Positions 33,548 to 43,298 are shown, counted from the stretch's first letter. The stretch is DNA of 64,000 nt from Tropicibacter sp. Alg240-R139 (GCF_900537075.1 NZ_UNRA01000004.1:132572-196571), one strand, 5' to 3'. Notes: generated by a model not told the origin, from the sequence alone. Numbers and translations are program-made.

Positions 33548-34312
33548 TCAGACCAGTGCCAACAGTGTCAGCAGCGTGGTAACTTCGGCCAGTTGTTGAC
33601 TGGCGCCCAGGACATCACCTGTCTGCCCACCGATCTTTGAACGTGCCACAACCACCAGGGCCAAGACGACCAACGTCGACATCAGCATTGGCACCAAGGC
33701 CAAAGAGCCGAGCCAGAGTATGCCAAAGCCAACGCCCAACAAAACGCCAACTGCGCTTGTGACAAGGGACGGTGCCCCCACGCTTTGGCTCAGGCCCGAG
33801 CCGCGCGCGTTGGGTAGGGTTGTCATCAGAACCGGCATCAAAGCCCGTGACCAGATTGGCGCCAAGAGAGCCAACCAAAGCGTGCCGTCGGAGATCAGTC
33901 CTGATAGCGCCGTAAATCGCATCAGCTGGACCAGGATGAGCGTAAGCACCCCGTAAGTGCCAATGTGACTGTCCTTCATGATCTCCAGACGTCGCTCGCG
34001 CGTGAACCCGCCCCAAAGCCCGTCGGCAGTGTCCGCCAATCCGTCTTCATGCATTGCGCCGGTGGTCATGATCAGCATCGCGAGCAGGACACCTGCCACT
34101 GCAGCAGGTGGCAATCCGATCCAAGACAGCAGCGCACCAGCACCGCAGGCCAATCCCCCAATGATCAGCCCGACAATCGGAAAGGCCCAGGCGCTTGCAG
34201 CCTGACGGGCAAAGACACGCTCGGGCAGTCGGGGCAGGGGCAGGCGCGTCAGCAGCACCAAAGCCAACGGGATATCCCACACCCAAGACGTGGAAGTGTC
34301 GTTTTTGTGCAC
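33548..34312 (-). CDS. cobS: Adenosylcobinamide-GDP ribazoletransferase
   Basis: CobS joins adenosylcobinamide-GDP with alpha-ribazole at the membrane in the last steps of cobalamin synthesis. The 254-residue protein has several membrane helices and the motif HEDGLADTADGLWGG. The most likely start is GTG at 34312, 7 bases after AAAGGACAG; the frame continues upstream to an ATG at 34360 without a ribosome site. It diverges from cobT. Confidence 0.9.
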   Translation of the reverse strand: MHKNDTSTSWVWDIPLALVLLTRLPLPRLPERVFARQAASAWAFPIVGLIIGGLACGAGALLSWIGLPPAAVAGVLLAMLIMTTGAMHEDGLADTADGLWGGFTRERRLEIMKDSHIGTYGVLTLILVQLMRFTALSGLISDGTLWLALLAPIWSRALMPVLMTTLPNARGSGLSQSVGAPSLVTSAVGVLLGVGFGILWLGSLALVPMLMSTLVVLALVVVARSKIGGQTGDVLGASQQLAEVTTLLTLLALV

Positions 34313-34391
34313 GTCCTGTCCTTTCGGGGTCTTGTGACACGGGATGCATTGGTTAAACACATGTGACCACTCAGATGCAACGAGGCTTTAC

Positions 34392-35402
34392 ATGCTGCCC
34401 GAACTCACCGATCTTTCGACCTTTCGCGCGCAATTGGCGGCGGCTCCTGGCCCGGATGCGACCGCGATCCAAGGCGCACATGAGCGCAACGGTCAATTGA
34501 CCAAACCACCGGGTGCGCTTGGGCGGCTCGAAGATTTGGCGATCTGGTATGCAGGCTGGCGTGGGGATGCGCGGCCCAGTGTTGAGGCGCCGCAGGTCAT
34601 TGTCTTTGCAGGCAACCACGGGGTGACGGCGCAGGGCGTGTCAGCTTTCCCTTCGGAAGTAACCGTCCAGATGGTCGCAAACTTTCAGCATGGCGGCGCT
34701 GCGATCAATCAGCTGGCCAAGGCGGCCGGGGCCAAGATGGATGTGCATGCGCTCAATCTGGACAACCCCACTGCGGATTTCACCCAAGGCTCCGCCATGA
34801 GCGAGGACGAGTTGCTGGCTGCTTTGCAAACCGGTTGGAACGCGGTTGACGCGAACTCGGATCTGTTGGTCGTGGGCGAGATGGGGATTGGCAACACCAC
34901 CCCTGCGGCGGCCATCGGCTGTGCGCTTTTCGGGGGTGACGCCGGTGATTGGACCGGGCGTGGCACGGGTGTGGATGATGCCGGCCTTGCCAACAAGAAA
35001 CGTGTTGTGACCGAAGGCGTCGCCCTACACGGCTCGAACGATGGCCTAAAAGTTCTGCAACGTCTGGGTGGGCGCGAGATTGCCGCCATGGCGGGTGCGA
35101 TTGCTGCGGCGCGCGTGCTGCGCATTCCGGTTATTCTGGACGGGTTCATTTGCTGCGCGGCGGCGGCTTGTCTGGCCAAGATCGAGGGTGGCGCCTTGGA
35201 TCACGCCGTTGCGGGCCACCAAAGCGCCGAAGGCGCGCATGGCGCTCTGCTGGGTCATCTGGGCAAGGAACCGCTCTTGTCGTTGGGCCTGCGATTGGGT
35301 GAGGGGTCGGGCGGCGCTCTGGCGATCAACATCGTCAAAAGCGCGGTGGCCTGCCACTCTGGCATGGCCACATTTGCCGAAGCGGGCGTGTCCGACGGAT
35401 GA
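34392..35402 (+). CDS. cobT: Nicotinate-nucleotide--dimethylbenzimidazole phosphoribosyltransferase
   Basis: CobT makes alpha-ribazole 5'-phosphate for the lower ligand of cobalamin. The 336-residue protein has the N-terminal [28 protein letters not shown], and near the end the catalytic Glu region [14 protein letters not shown] at 34392 fits the family start. It is divergent from cobS, with 79 bases between the starts and no cobalamin riboswitch. Confidence 0.94.
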   Translation: MLPELTDLSTFRAQLAAAPGPDATAIQGAHERNGQLTKPPGALGRLEDLAIWYAGWRGDARPSVEAPQVIVFAGNHGVTAQGVSAFPSEVTVQMVANFQHGGAAINQLAKAAGAKMDVHALNLDNPTADFTQGSAMSEDELLAALQTGWNAVDANSDLLVVGEMGIGNTTPAAAIGCALFGGDAGDWTGRGTGVDDAGLANKKRVVTEGVALHGSNDGLKVLQRLGGREIAAMAGAIAAARVLRIPVILDGFICCAAAACLAKIEGGALDHAVAGHQSAEGAHGALLGHLGKEPLLSLGLRLGEGSGGALAINIVKSAVACHSGMATFAEAGVSDG

Positions 35403-35412
35403 TGGTTGCAGT

Positions 35413-35433
35413 CTGACCCCAATCTGGGGTCAG
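35413..35433. terminator. Shared terminator between cobT and the antiporter gene
   Basis: CTGACCCCA and TGGGGTCAG form a perfect 9-bp stem around ATC. It lies between the convergent genes and includes the antiporter stop codon, so it may act in both directions. Confidence 0.65.
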
Positions 35434-37310
35434 GCGGACTTCTTGGCGTGCTCCTCTGCCAGTTGGAGGAGCGCGGTTTCCAAATCCTTCTCCAACTTTT
35501 TGCCGCGTTCGATATAGGCTGTGTTTTCGGCCGTAGGCACGCCTGGAATCCACAGTTCTGCCAATTCCCGAACCGTGTCGCGGTCGTGATGGTAGAAGGT
35601 CTTTTCCGCTTCTGCGGCCTCATACTCGCTCAACCCGATGTTTTCGAGCACATAGCGGCCCGCGCGCAGTGAACTGTCAAAGGTTTCGCGCACAATGTCG
35701 TTGGCCCCCGCCTGATAGAGCTCGTAGACGTGATTGCGATCTGCGGCGCGGGCGATGATGTGCAAGTCGGGTCTGATCCGGCGGGCATAGGCCACCAGCT
35801 TGGTCACCTCGGCGCGCTGATCCATGGCCGCCACCAACACCTGCGCCTTGTCGACGCCAGCAGCCTTGAGCAGTTCGGGCCGGGTGGGATCGCCCAGGAA
35901 CCCTTTGACTCCGAACCGGCGCATCAGCTGAATCGTGTCCATGTCATGATCTAGTACGATGGTCTTGAACCCGGTCGCGCGCACCAGCCGGTTTACGATC
36001 TGACCAAAACGACCGATGCCCGCAATGATCACCGGGCCTTTCTCGTCGATCTCATCTGCGACCTGCGCCGGTGTGCTGTCTTTGATATTGCGGCTTAAGA
36101 TGTCGTAGATGATGAACAGAAGTGGCGTGATCAGCATTGTCAAAGCAATGATCAGCAGCAGCTTTTGTGAAAGATCAGTCGGAATCACGTTTTGCTGTAC
36201 CGAAAAGGCCAGCAAAACAAACCCGAACTCTCCCGCTTGGGCAAGACCAAGGGTGAACAGCCAATGATCGCGCCCTTTCAGATTAAAGGCACGCCCGACC
36301 ACGTAGAGGATGGCGCCCTTTGCCACGATCACCAGCAAGGCCAACCCGATCAGGTCCAGCGGCTCTTGAAAGAAAAAGCCAAAGTTGATGCCTGCCCCGA
36401 CGGTGATAAAGAACAACCCCAATAGCAGCCCTTTGAACGGCTCCAGGTCGCTTTCCAATTCATGTCGGAATTCGGAACTGGCCAGAACCACGCCGGCAAG
36501 AAATGCGCCCAAAGCCGGGGACAGCCCCACCAAGGTCATCAGAAACGAAATACCAACCACGATCATCAGGGCCAGCGCGGTATACATTTCGCGCAGCCGG
36601 GTTGCATGGATAAAGCGGAACAGGGGGCGTGTCAGGTAAACACCCGCCAGAATTACGAACACTACAGCAGCGATGGTGACCAGTGTCACGGCCCAACCTG
36701 GGAGCCCCTCGACCAGTGACAAGGATTGGTGCGCAGCTTCGTGGCCGTGCTCGAGACTGCGAACAATTGAGCCATCAGATTCGATGTGCAGCCCTGACTG
36801 CATCGCCAGCAACGGAAGAAATGCAAGGATCGGAATGACGGCGATGTCTTGCGTCAGCAACACAGAAAACGTCGCACGGCCCCCATTGGTCTGCATCAAT
36901 CCCTTTTCTGACAGGGTTTGCAGAACGATGGCTGTCGAGGATAATGAAAGCGTCAGACCGACGGCCAATGAGACGGACCATGGGTGCCCCGCCACCATCG
37001 CCGCCACCATCAAAGCGAGCGTCGACACGCCCACTTGCAGCCCGCCAAGACCAAGCAGTTTGTCGCGCATATCCCACAGGGCGCGCGGTTCCAGTTCTAG
37101 GCCGATCAAGAACAGCATCATGACAACGCCAAACTCGGCCACATGCTGCAAGTCTTCGGTTTCAGCGCCCACCAGTCCCAAAACCGGGCCAATTATGATC
37201 CCAGCCGCCAGATAGCCCAGCACCGAACCCAACCCCAGCCGAGCCGATAAGGGGACCGCAATCACCGCCGCAGCAAGGTAGATCGAGGCTTGGTACAGGA
37301 AGTTTTCCAT
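35430..37310 (-). CDS. KefB/KefC-type monovalent cation:proton antiporter
   Basis: A 626-residue CPA2 antiporter. The first ~385 residues form the membrane domain with the early LGLGSVLGYLAAGIIIGP motif and LSLSSTAIVLQTL. Residues about 410-530 form a TrkA-N (RCK) domain with VIIAGIGRFGQIVNRL. It likely exports K+ in exchange for H+ and may be gated by nucleotides or glutathione adducts. No KefF/KefG-type partner gene is adjacent. Confidence 0.9.
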   Translation of the reverse strand: MENFLYQASIYLAAAVIAVPLSARLGLGSVLGYLAAGIIIGPVLGLVGAETEDLQHVAEFGVVMMLFLIGLELEPRALWDMRDKLLGLGGLQVGVSTLALMVAAMVAGHPWSVSLAVGLTLSLSSTAIVLQTLSEKGLMQTNGGRATFSVLLTQDIAVIPILAFLPLLAMQSGLHIESDGSIVRSLEHGHEAAHQSLSLVEGLPGWAVTLVTIAAVVFVILAGVYLTRPLFRFIHATRLREMYTALALMIVVGISFLMTLVGLSPALGAFLAGVVLASSEFRHELESDLEPFKGLLLGLFFITVGAGINFGFFFQEPLDLIGLALLVIVAKGAILYVVGRAFNLKGRDHWLFTLGLAQAGEFGFVLLAFSVQQNVIPTDLSQKLLLIIALTMLITPLLFIIYDILSRNIKDSTPAQVADEIDEKGPVIIAGIGRFGQIVNRLVRATGFKTIVLDHDMDTIQLMRRFGVKGFLGDPTRPELLKAAGVDKAQVLVAAMDQRAEVTKLVAYARRIRPDLHIIARAADRNHVYELYQAGANDIVRETFDSSLRAGRYVLENIGLSEYEAAEAEKTFYHHDRDTVRELAELWIPGVPTAENTAYIERGKKLEKDLETALLQLAEEHAKKSA

Positions 37311-37371
37311 ACGGGGGCAGTCCTATGTTGGTTTTTGTCCGGTCTCGTGGTCCGGTTTTATGGGGCCCGAT

Positions 37372-37827
37372 TCAAGTGGGCAGCGGGGCGTCTCGTTTCA
37401 ATTGATCCATAACAATCTGGCTTTGCACCCGTGCCACTGCAGGATGCGGCAAGATCACATGATGAATCAAGCTGTTGAGCGCGGGCAAATCCGCACAATA
37501 GACGTGCAGCAGGTAATCGGCATCCCCGGTCATCGTCCAGGCGCTGGTGATCTCGGGGCGGGTATCTACCATCCGGGCAAAGGCCTGGGACTGATCCGGT
37601 CCATGTGTGCCAAGGTGCACCTGCACAAACCCTTGTACGTGCAGGCCAAGACGGGCAGGGTCCAGCTTCGCGGCGTAATTGGTGATGAACCCGTCTGCCT
37701 CTAACCGTTGTCGGCGACGTCCCGCCTGACTGGGTGATAGATTCAGCATCTCTCCCAATTGCTGCGCTGTCAGATGGGCGTCCTTTTGCAGGGCATCCAG
37801 CAATCGATTGTCGGTTTCGTCCAGCAC
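37372..37827 (-). CDS. Lrp/AsnC-family regulator
   Basis: A 151-residue regulator with an N-terminal helix-turn-helix (LTAQQLGEMLNLSPSQAGRRR) and a C-terminal RAM domain (ITSAWTMTGDADYLLHVYC). It starts with GTG, 11 bases after AAGGA. It is divergent from hppD, and Lrp-type regulators commonly control that gene in alphaproteobacteria; the ligand may be tyrosine or phenylalanine (inference). Confidence 0.88.
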   Translation of the reverse strand: MLDETDNRLLDALQKDAHLTAQQLGEMLNLSPSQAGRRRQRLEADGFITNYAAKLDPARLGLHVQGFVQVHLGTHGPDQSQAFARMVDTRPEITSAWTMTGDADYLLHVYCADLPALNSLIHHVILPHPAVARVQSQIVMDQLKRDAPLPT

Positions 37828-37858
37828 GTGCGGGGTTTCCTTGTGTTATCTGATAATC

Positions 37859-37875
37859 ATGCGGAACTTACGCAT
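37859..37875. promoter_or_regulatory. Inverted repeat in the lrp-hppD divergent region
   Basis: ATGCG-GAACTTA-CGCAT lies between the two start codons, in an AT-rich stretch. It is a candidate operator for the Lrp-type regulator. Confidence 0.4.
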
Positions 37876-37969
37876 AAAATTACGTTCTCGAGCTAGAATA
37901 CGCGCAAACGCCGTATCGTGCATGGGTTATTTTTGTATCAACGCCTCATATTTAGCCAGGAGATGCGCG

Positions 37970-39067
37970 ATGGGTCCTTTCCCGCACAATGCCCCCAAGT
38001 CCGTCATCAACGAAGAAAACCCCGCCGGCACTGACGGCTTCGAGTTTGTCGAGTTTGCTCATCCCGAACCGCAGGAATTGCGCGATCTCTTTGCGCGCAT
38101 GGGTTATGCGCTGACCGGCCGCCACAAGACCAAAAACGTCGAACTGTGGCAGCAGGGCGATGTGACTTACATCCTGAACGCAGAACCGGGTAGCTTTGGC
38201 GCGCGTTTTGTCGAAGAGCACGGGCCCTGCGCCCCGGCCATGGGTTGGCGTGTTGTAGATGCGCAAAAGGCGTATGAGCATGCGGTGTCCAAAGGCGCCG
38301 AGCCTTATGACGCGGGCGACAAAACCATGGACGTGCCTGCAATCAAGGGGATCGGTGGATCGTTGATCTATTTCATCGACCAGTATTATGACACCTCACC
38401 CTATAATACCGAGTTCGAATGGCTGACCCAATCCAAGCCACGCGGCGACGGATTCTTTTACCTGGATCACCTGACCCACAACGTATTCAAGGGCAACATG
38501 GACAAGTGGTTCGGGTTCTATGGCGACCTGTTCAACTTCAAGGAAATTCGTTTCTTTGACATTCAGGGCAAGTTTACCGGCCTTCTGAGCCGCGCGTTGA
38601 CTTCGCCTTGTGGCCGTATCCGCATTCCGATCAACGAGGACCGCGGTGAAACCGGTCAGATCGTGTCGTATCTGAAAAAGTACAAGGGTGAGGGTATCCA
38701 GCACATCGCCGTTGGGTCGGATGACATCTATGCCAGCACGGACGCGATCGCAGATAAGGGCCTCAAGTTTATGCCTGGCCCGAACGAGTCCTATTATGAC
38801 ATGTCTTATGACCGTGTCGTGGGGCACGACGAGCCCAAGGATCGAATGGTGAAACACGGCATCCTGATCGACGGCGAAGGTGTCGTGGATGGGGGCGAAA
38901 CCAAGATCCTGCTGCAAATCTTTTCGAAGACCGTGATCGGTCCGATCTTCTTCGAGTTTATCCAGCGCAAGGGCGACGACGGCTTTGGCGAAGGCAACTT
39001 CAAGGCCCTGTTTGAATCGATTGAGCGTGAGCAGATCGAAAGCGGAGAAATCACCGCCGCAGAATAA
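37970..39067 (+). CDS. hppD: 4-hydroxyphenylpyruvate dioxygenase
   Basis: This 365-residue iron dioxygenase converts 4-hydroxyphenylpyruvate to homogentisate in tyrosine breakdown. The iron ligands are His167 (YLDHLTHN), His245 (IQHIAVGSDD) and Glu329 (FFEFIQR). ATG at 37970 follows CCAGGAGA; the longer upstream frame lacks similarity. Downstream homogentisate genes are not adjacent. Confidence 0.93.
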   Translation: MGPFPHNAPKSVINEENPAGTDGFEFVEFAHPEPQELRDLFARMGYALTGRHKTKNVELWQQGDVTYILNAEPGSFGARFVEEHGPCAPAMGWRVVDAQKAYEHAVSKGAEPYDAGDKTMDVPAIKGIGGSLIYFIDQYYDTSPYNTEFEWLTQSKPRGDGFFYLDHLTHNVFKGNMDKWFGFYGDLFNFKEIRFFDIQGKFTGLLSRALTSPCGRIRIPINEDRGETGQIVSYLKKYKGEGIQHIAVGSDDIYASTDAIADKGLKFMPGPNESYYDMSYDRVVGHDEPKDRMVKHGILIDGEGVVDGGETKILLQIFSKTVIGPIFFEFIQRKGDDGFGEGNFKALFESIEREQIESGEITAAE

Positions 39068-39169
39068 TCAGATCGGATGTGGTCCGGGTGACCTGACCAT
39101 TCCAGACTGGCCGTTATCTGTCTCGCGGCAGATGGCGGTTTTTTTCTGCACGAGTAGGGGCACATAGCC

Positions 39170-39402
39170 GGGGGAGCTCCCGCCCGTCGTCAATGTTTCT
39201 TGCGAAACATCTCCTCCCGTTGGGCCGGGCCTCGCTGCGCTCGGCTGTTGGTGCTTTGTCGCGACCAAATGTGTCACAGCAGTTCGGCCGCGCGAAATGG
39301 GCGCAACACTTGCCGCAGGCGGGACCGCGCCGAGCGCAGCGAGGCGCTAGGCCCAAGGCCGCTAACGGTGCTGACGAAGTCAGGACCGCTCGGGCGCGGG
39401 AG
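39170..39402 (+). repeat. Interspersed GC-rich repeat (copy D, long form)
   Basis: It has the same ends as copy C (GGGGGAGCTCCCGCCCGTCGTC on the left, GCTCGGGCGCGGGAG on the right) but is about 100 bp longer. The central stem is GCCTCGCTGCGCTCGGC (39229-39245), paired with a perfect 17-bp complement at 39329-39345. The loop is 83 bases, compared with 3 in copy C. It lies between hppD and the large membrane protein gene. Confidence 0.85.
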
Positions 39403-39445
39403 CACTTCGAGTAAATGGGCGCTAGAGGTTCTTTCAGACGCGAAA

Positions 39446-41818
39446 TCACCCGCTAGGAATCTTGAGCGTCATGTTGCGACCGCCTTTTTGGTAGCGCAGC
39501 TCGCTGTCACCAATGGCGACGACACGGCCACCATCCACCCGATCACCCACTTTGACTTTTTTGTAGCGACCACTCGGCAGACGCACCAATGCGCGGCGGT
39601 TGGCCGGGGTTCCGTAAACCCCGATCAAGTTCACCCGACGCAGGTTGATTGCATTGTCGAGAGTTGCCTGACGAGCCACTGATGCTGGCGATGGTGTCTT
39701 GGGTTTCACAGTGCGCGGAGCGACTGTTCCCACGTCACCCGAATCCCGCCCCACGCCAGCGGTCGAACCCAGGCTGGCCGTGCGCCGCGTGGCCCTGGCG
39801 GCCAGACCCTGTGGCCGCAATTTCGGACGCGGACCGCGGACGACGGCAAGCGCCGTAGGGGTCTGGTCCTCTTCGGCCTTCTGCTTTTCGGTAATAGGAC
39901 GGAGCTTGGGTCGGAGGCCGGCCAGTTCTTCCAGGCTGCGACCGCCCAACTGACCACGCTCGGCCTGTTCGATCAGGTTGCCGGGGCGCACTCTGGGCCG
40001 CAAACCCGCCAGACGCTCTTGCGCTTCGTCTGTTTCGGGGGCGGCTTCAAATCGCACTGGAACCGCAGGCGGCACGCGCGCCGGTCGGCCGAGGAACACG
40101 ACGATGCCATCGGGATTCAGCGTGCCCTCGGGCGTTGGTGTCACAAGCCCCTGATCGTTCAACACAAAGGCGGTTCCTGCGGCAGTTGGCGAAGCAGGCA
40201 AATCCACATCCAAGTCCGTTTGATACGAAATCGGGGTGGGCAAGGCCACAGCGTCTTGTGACAAGTCCGTCCGGTCGATTGAAGCGACATACAGATCGTC
40301 CAGATGAATGAGGGACGGCGTAAAGGGCTCCTCCGGGGCCAGATCCCAGATCCCAGTCGCCGCATAGCGGGTTTCAGGATTGGTCCCCTCCAGCGGGTCC
40401 TTATCGTTCGCCAGATCCTGTGACGCGGTTTCGGCGTCTTCTTCGGGGGTGACAGTCTCGACTGTTTCTGGCTCTACCCTGAGGGCATCCAGTACGGCGT
40501 TGTCCGTCCCGCTCAAATCCTGATCCTGCGGGAGTGAAGCAAGGTTTTCTTCTTGCGGGGTATTTTCGCTCAAGCCTGCTGTCGGCGGCGGCGTCGCAAG
40601 GGCCGGATCGGGCAGAGCGGGGGCCGTGCCTGGTGACTGCGGCTTTACTGGGTCCAGCGGGGAGGGAACCGGCGCAGGTGTCAGCTCGCGCTGCTCTGAT
40701 CGGTCGTCAAACAGTCCAATGCCGGAAAAGAGGCCTGCCCATGTGGCAACAGCCGCCAGAACCAGGATCAGCGCAGCCGTCAGCATCAGACCCAGATACT
40801 TGGGCTTGCCACCAATGCCGCCATCGCGCGCGCCGAAGATGGTCATGCGGTCTTTTTCGGTTGCAGCCTCTTGTCCAGGCAGGCGCGGTGCCGCAAAGCC
40901 TGCCGAAGGTTCCACCTCGGCGACGGCTATGGCTGTCGGTTCGTGCCGAATGGGTTCTGGCGTTGGTGGGGGCGGTGCAACAGGTGGCGCAGGTGCCGTC
41001 ACTGGCGGCGCAGACCGCTTGCTTGCAAAAGCCACAACTTCGGGCGTGGGCTCGGCCGACGTCTCAGAGATCGGTTCAGGGGTGGGCTCTGGCTTTGTGG
41101 TTGCGGCTTTGGCCCTTCGGCTCGCGAATCCAACGGCGGGTTGAACTTCAGATACAGCGGGTTTTTCCGGCTCTTCCGGCGTTGTAGCTGGAACTTCAGA
41201 AGCCTCAGGTGCAGGCTCCTCGACTTCAACTTCGACTTCGGGTTCCGGGGCAGGCTCGACCACTGGAAGCTCGGCGGGCCCAATAACCACAACGGCGATC
41301 CCGTCCGGCTCCACCGCATCGGCGCCGGTCAGTCCCAGTGCGGCCTGCGACGGGCCAAAATACGGCTCCCCAAGAAAATCATACTCACCCGGCACAGCGA
41401 CAAAGCTTACCGGTCCAAACCCATTGCTGGTCGCAAAATCTTCGGCCTCTTGCAGGGTTTCGCGCGCGACGATCGCGATATGCGTCAGATGCCCGTCCGG
41501 CGAGGTGTCATAGACCAACTCGTCCATCGCATAAGGCGTCGCCTCATTCACGGCACTTTCGATGATCGACGTTCGTGTTTCGCCTTCGAAAGAACCGGTG
41601 TTGATGCTTAGATAGCGGATTTGATCGTTTGGCAGGATCAGTTTGCAGCCGACCCCATCAGGTGACAAAAGCAGTGCCTTGTCGCGCAATGCGGACAGGT
41701 TTTGAATGAAATCGTCATTGTTGATGTCGACGTCGCCAACCAGACGCCAACCTCCGGCTGCGCGATGCAGCAGAGAGATCCCCTCGAACGACAAAGAAAG
41801 CGCAAATGCGGGTTTCAT
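39446..41818 (-). CDS. Large single-pass protein with PilM/GspL-like N-terminus and PilP-like C-terminus
   Basis: A 790-residue protein. Residues 1 to about 160 resemble actin-fold PilM/GspL domains. Residues about 170-335 are a Pro/Glu/Ala-rich linker. One membrane helix lies at about 345-370. The exported part has LRPRVRPGN, LRPKLRPIT and PRPKLRPQG repeats. The last ~65 residues (RVNLIGVYGTPANRRALVRL, then KVKVGDRVDGGRVVAIGDSE) resemble PilP and related secretion-system connector domains. It may link a cytoplasmic assembly to an envelope complex. I chose ATG at 41818. No other pilus gene is nearby. Confidence 0.75.
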   Translation of the reverse strand: MKPAFALSLSFEGISLLHRAAGGWRLVGDVDINNDDFIQNLSALRDKALLLSPDGVGCKLILPNDQIRYLSINTGSFEGETRTSIIESAVNEATPYAMDELVYDTSPDGHLTHIAIVARETLQEAEDFATSNGFGPVSFVAVPGEYDFLGEPYFGPSQAALGLTGADAVEPDGIAVVVIGPAELPVVEPAPEPEVEVEVEEPAPEASEVPATTPEEPEKPAVSEVQPAVGFASRRAKAATTKPEPTPEPISETSAEPTPEVVAFASKRSAPPVTAPAPPVAPPPPTPEPIRHEPTAIAVAEVEPSAGFAAPRLPGQEAATEKDRMTIFGARDGGIGGKPKYLGLMLTAALILVLAAVATWAGLFSGIGLFDDRSEQRELTPAPVPSPLDPVKPQSPGTAPALPDPALATPPPTAGLSENTPQEENLASLPQDQDLSGTDNAVLDALRVEPETVETVTPEEDAETASQDLANDKDPLEGTNPETRYAATGIWDLAPEEPFTPSLIHLDDLYVASIDRTDLSQDAVALPTPISYQTDLDVDLPASPTAAGTAFVLNDQGLVTPTPEGTLNPDGIVVFLGRPARVPPAVPVRFEAAPETDEAQERLAGLRPRVRPGNLIEQAERGQLGGRSLEELAGLRPKLRPITEKQKAEEDQTPTALAVVRGPRPKLRPQGLAARATRRTASLGSTAGVGRDSGDVGTVAPRTVKPKTPSPASVARQATLDNAINLRRVNLIGVYGTPANRRALVRLPSGRYKKVKVGDRVDGGRVVAIGDSELRYQKGGRNMTLKIPSG

Positions 41819-42028
41819 TTTGCGGCCATACCATCCCAGTTCACAATCGGGCGTCGCGCCACCCGGGTTTCGCGGAGCCAATGTGTACGGCTGAAATGCC
41901 CGCACATGAATGCCCGCGCGATGACCATAAAGCAGACATTCGCCGAGGGAAAGAAAAACACAAATCTTCCCCCTTGTTGGGCAAGGGGGCGCACCCGATG
42001 TATAACTTAAATCAACAGGAGAAGTTCA

Positions 42029-42736
42029 TTGAAGACGCTTGTTTTTCTCGTGACCGCCCTCATGATCACTGCTGCCACGCTTGTGCGCGCCGAAGAGCCG
42101 CCTCGCACGATTCAGGTTTCAGGTCAGGCACAGGTCCAAGCCGAGCCGGATCAGGCGTTGATCAACCTTGGTGTAACCAATGAGGCCGCCACTGCTGCCG
42201 AGGCGATGGATGCGACTTCGCAAGCTCTGGCCGAAGTGATCGCGCGGCTCAAGGATCAAGGTGTCGAGGCACGTGATATCCAGACGCAGCAGGTGTCACT
42301 GCACCCGATCTGGTCGCAGAAGGTCGACAAATCCACAGGCCAGAACCGTAACCATATAACGGGCTTTTCAGCGTCGAACATCCTGGCCGTGCGGGTCAAG
42401 GATATGGACAAACTGGGGGTGATCCTGGGTGAGGTCGTGGGTGATGGCGTCAACGATTTTCAGGGCCTGCGCTTTTTGGTTCAAGACCCCAAGCCGCTGG
42501 TCGATCAGGCCCGCGCAGATGCCGTTAAGGATGCTATGGATCGGGCACAGCAGCTGGCCGAAGCGGCAGGCGTCAAACTTGGCGACGTTCTGAGCATCTC
42601 GGAAAACAGTGTGCAACCCTATGCGCGTGGCGCAAACGCACGCTTTGCTGCGATGGAATCCGCAGCCGTGCCCATCGAAGTAGGCGAGATCAGCTATCAA
42701 TCCACGGTTTCGATGGTGTTTGTCATCGGTCAGTGA
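42029..42736 (+). CDS. SIMPL-domain (DUF541) periplasmic protein
   Basis: A 235-residue protein with a signal peptide (about 1-21, ending VRA) followed by a SIMPL domain (ISVSGQAQV-type start IQVSGQAQVQAEPDQALINL). Such proteins are linked to oxidative stress and outer-membrane interactions. The start is TTG at 42029, 9 bases after AGGAG. It diverges from the PilM/PilP-like gene. Confidence 0.87.
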   Translation: MKTLVFLVTALMITAATLVRAEEPPRTIQVSGQAQVQAEPDQALINLGVTNEAATAAEAMDATSQALAEVIARLKDQGVEARDIQTQQVSLHPIWSQKVDKSTGQNRNHITGFSASNILAVRVKDMDKLGVILGEVVGDGVNDFQGLRFLVQDPKPLVDQARADAVKDAMDRAQQLAEAAGVKLGDVLSISENSVQPYARGANARFAAMESAAVPIEVGEISYQSTVSMVFVIGQ

Positions 42737-42865
42737 GCTTTGGCAGGCCGTTTGCCTGATATACAAGATTTGGGGATGAACCCGTACAACGCAGCTCGCT
42801 ATCAACTGGCGGGCTGAGTTTGTTGGGCACTGTTCTACCCCCAATTGGCAGCCAGATGATGCAGC

Positions 42866-43273
42866 CTAACCTGTTCTTCCGGTGATACGAGGGTCTCGCA
42901 AGAGCGCTTTGAACCTTGGACATTCCAGATGGGACGGGGCCGAACAGGCTGCAATGTGATCAAGCAGATCGGCAGTGGCCTGCAGTTCCTTCGCTTTCGC
43001 CCGCAGCGTGGTGGCTTGGCTCTGCAATTCAGTCCGGCTGAGATCGAGCTCTCCTTCTTTCAGGCGCAGTAACGTGGCGATCTCATCCAAGGAATAACCC
43101 GCCCGTTGTCCGAGCGCGATCAACGCGAGTCTCGTCAATACTCCGTCGTCGTATTGCCGACGCAAGCCCTGCCGCCCGTCCGAGGTGATCAAGCCCCGCT
43201 TTTCATAAAAACGCAGGGTCGACGGCGGGAAGCCGCTTTGGTGGGCGACCTCGGCAATATCCAGGCGGAACAT
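42866..43273 (-). CDS. MerR-family regulator
   Basis: A 135-residue regulator with the MerR DNA-binding domain (IAEVAHQSGFPPSTLRFYEK, then RGLI) and a coiled-coil region. The C-terminal effector tail has Cys residues in HIAACSAPSHLECPRF, which could bind a metal or sense oxidants. It is divergent from a DUF2938 gene, with 64 bases between starts. Confidence 0.88.
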   Translation of the reverse strand: MFRLDIAEVAHQSGFPPSTLRFYEKRGLITSDGRQGLRRQYDDGVLTRLALIALGQRAGYSLDEIATLLRLKEGELDLSRTELQSQATTLRAKAKELQATADLLDHIAACSAPSHLECPRFKALLRDPRITGRTG

Positions 43274-43282
43274 GTTGACTTA

Positions 43283-43298
43283 AACCTCACTTCAAGTT
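43283..43298. promoter_or_regulatory. MerR-type operator between merR and the DUF2938 gene
   Basis: AACCTCACTTCAAGTT is an imperfect dyad immediately after TTGACT (43275-43280), in the position expected for a MerR operator between -35 and -10. The -10 is not clear. Confidence 0.5.

Noticed and set aside
34313-34391. Cobalamin riboswitch between cobS and cobT
   Set aside because: The gap is only 79 bases and shows no B12-box.
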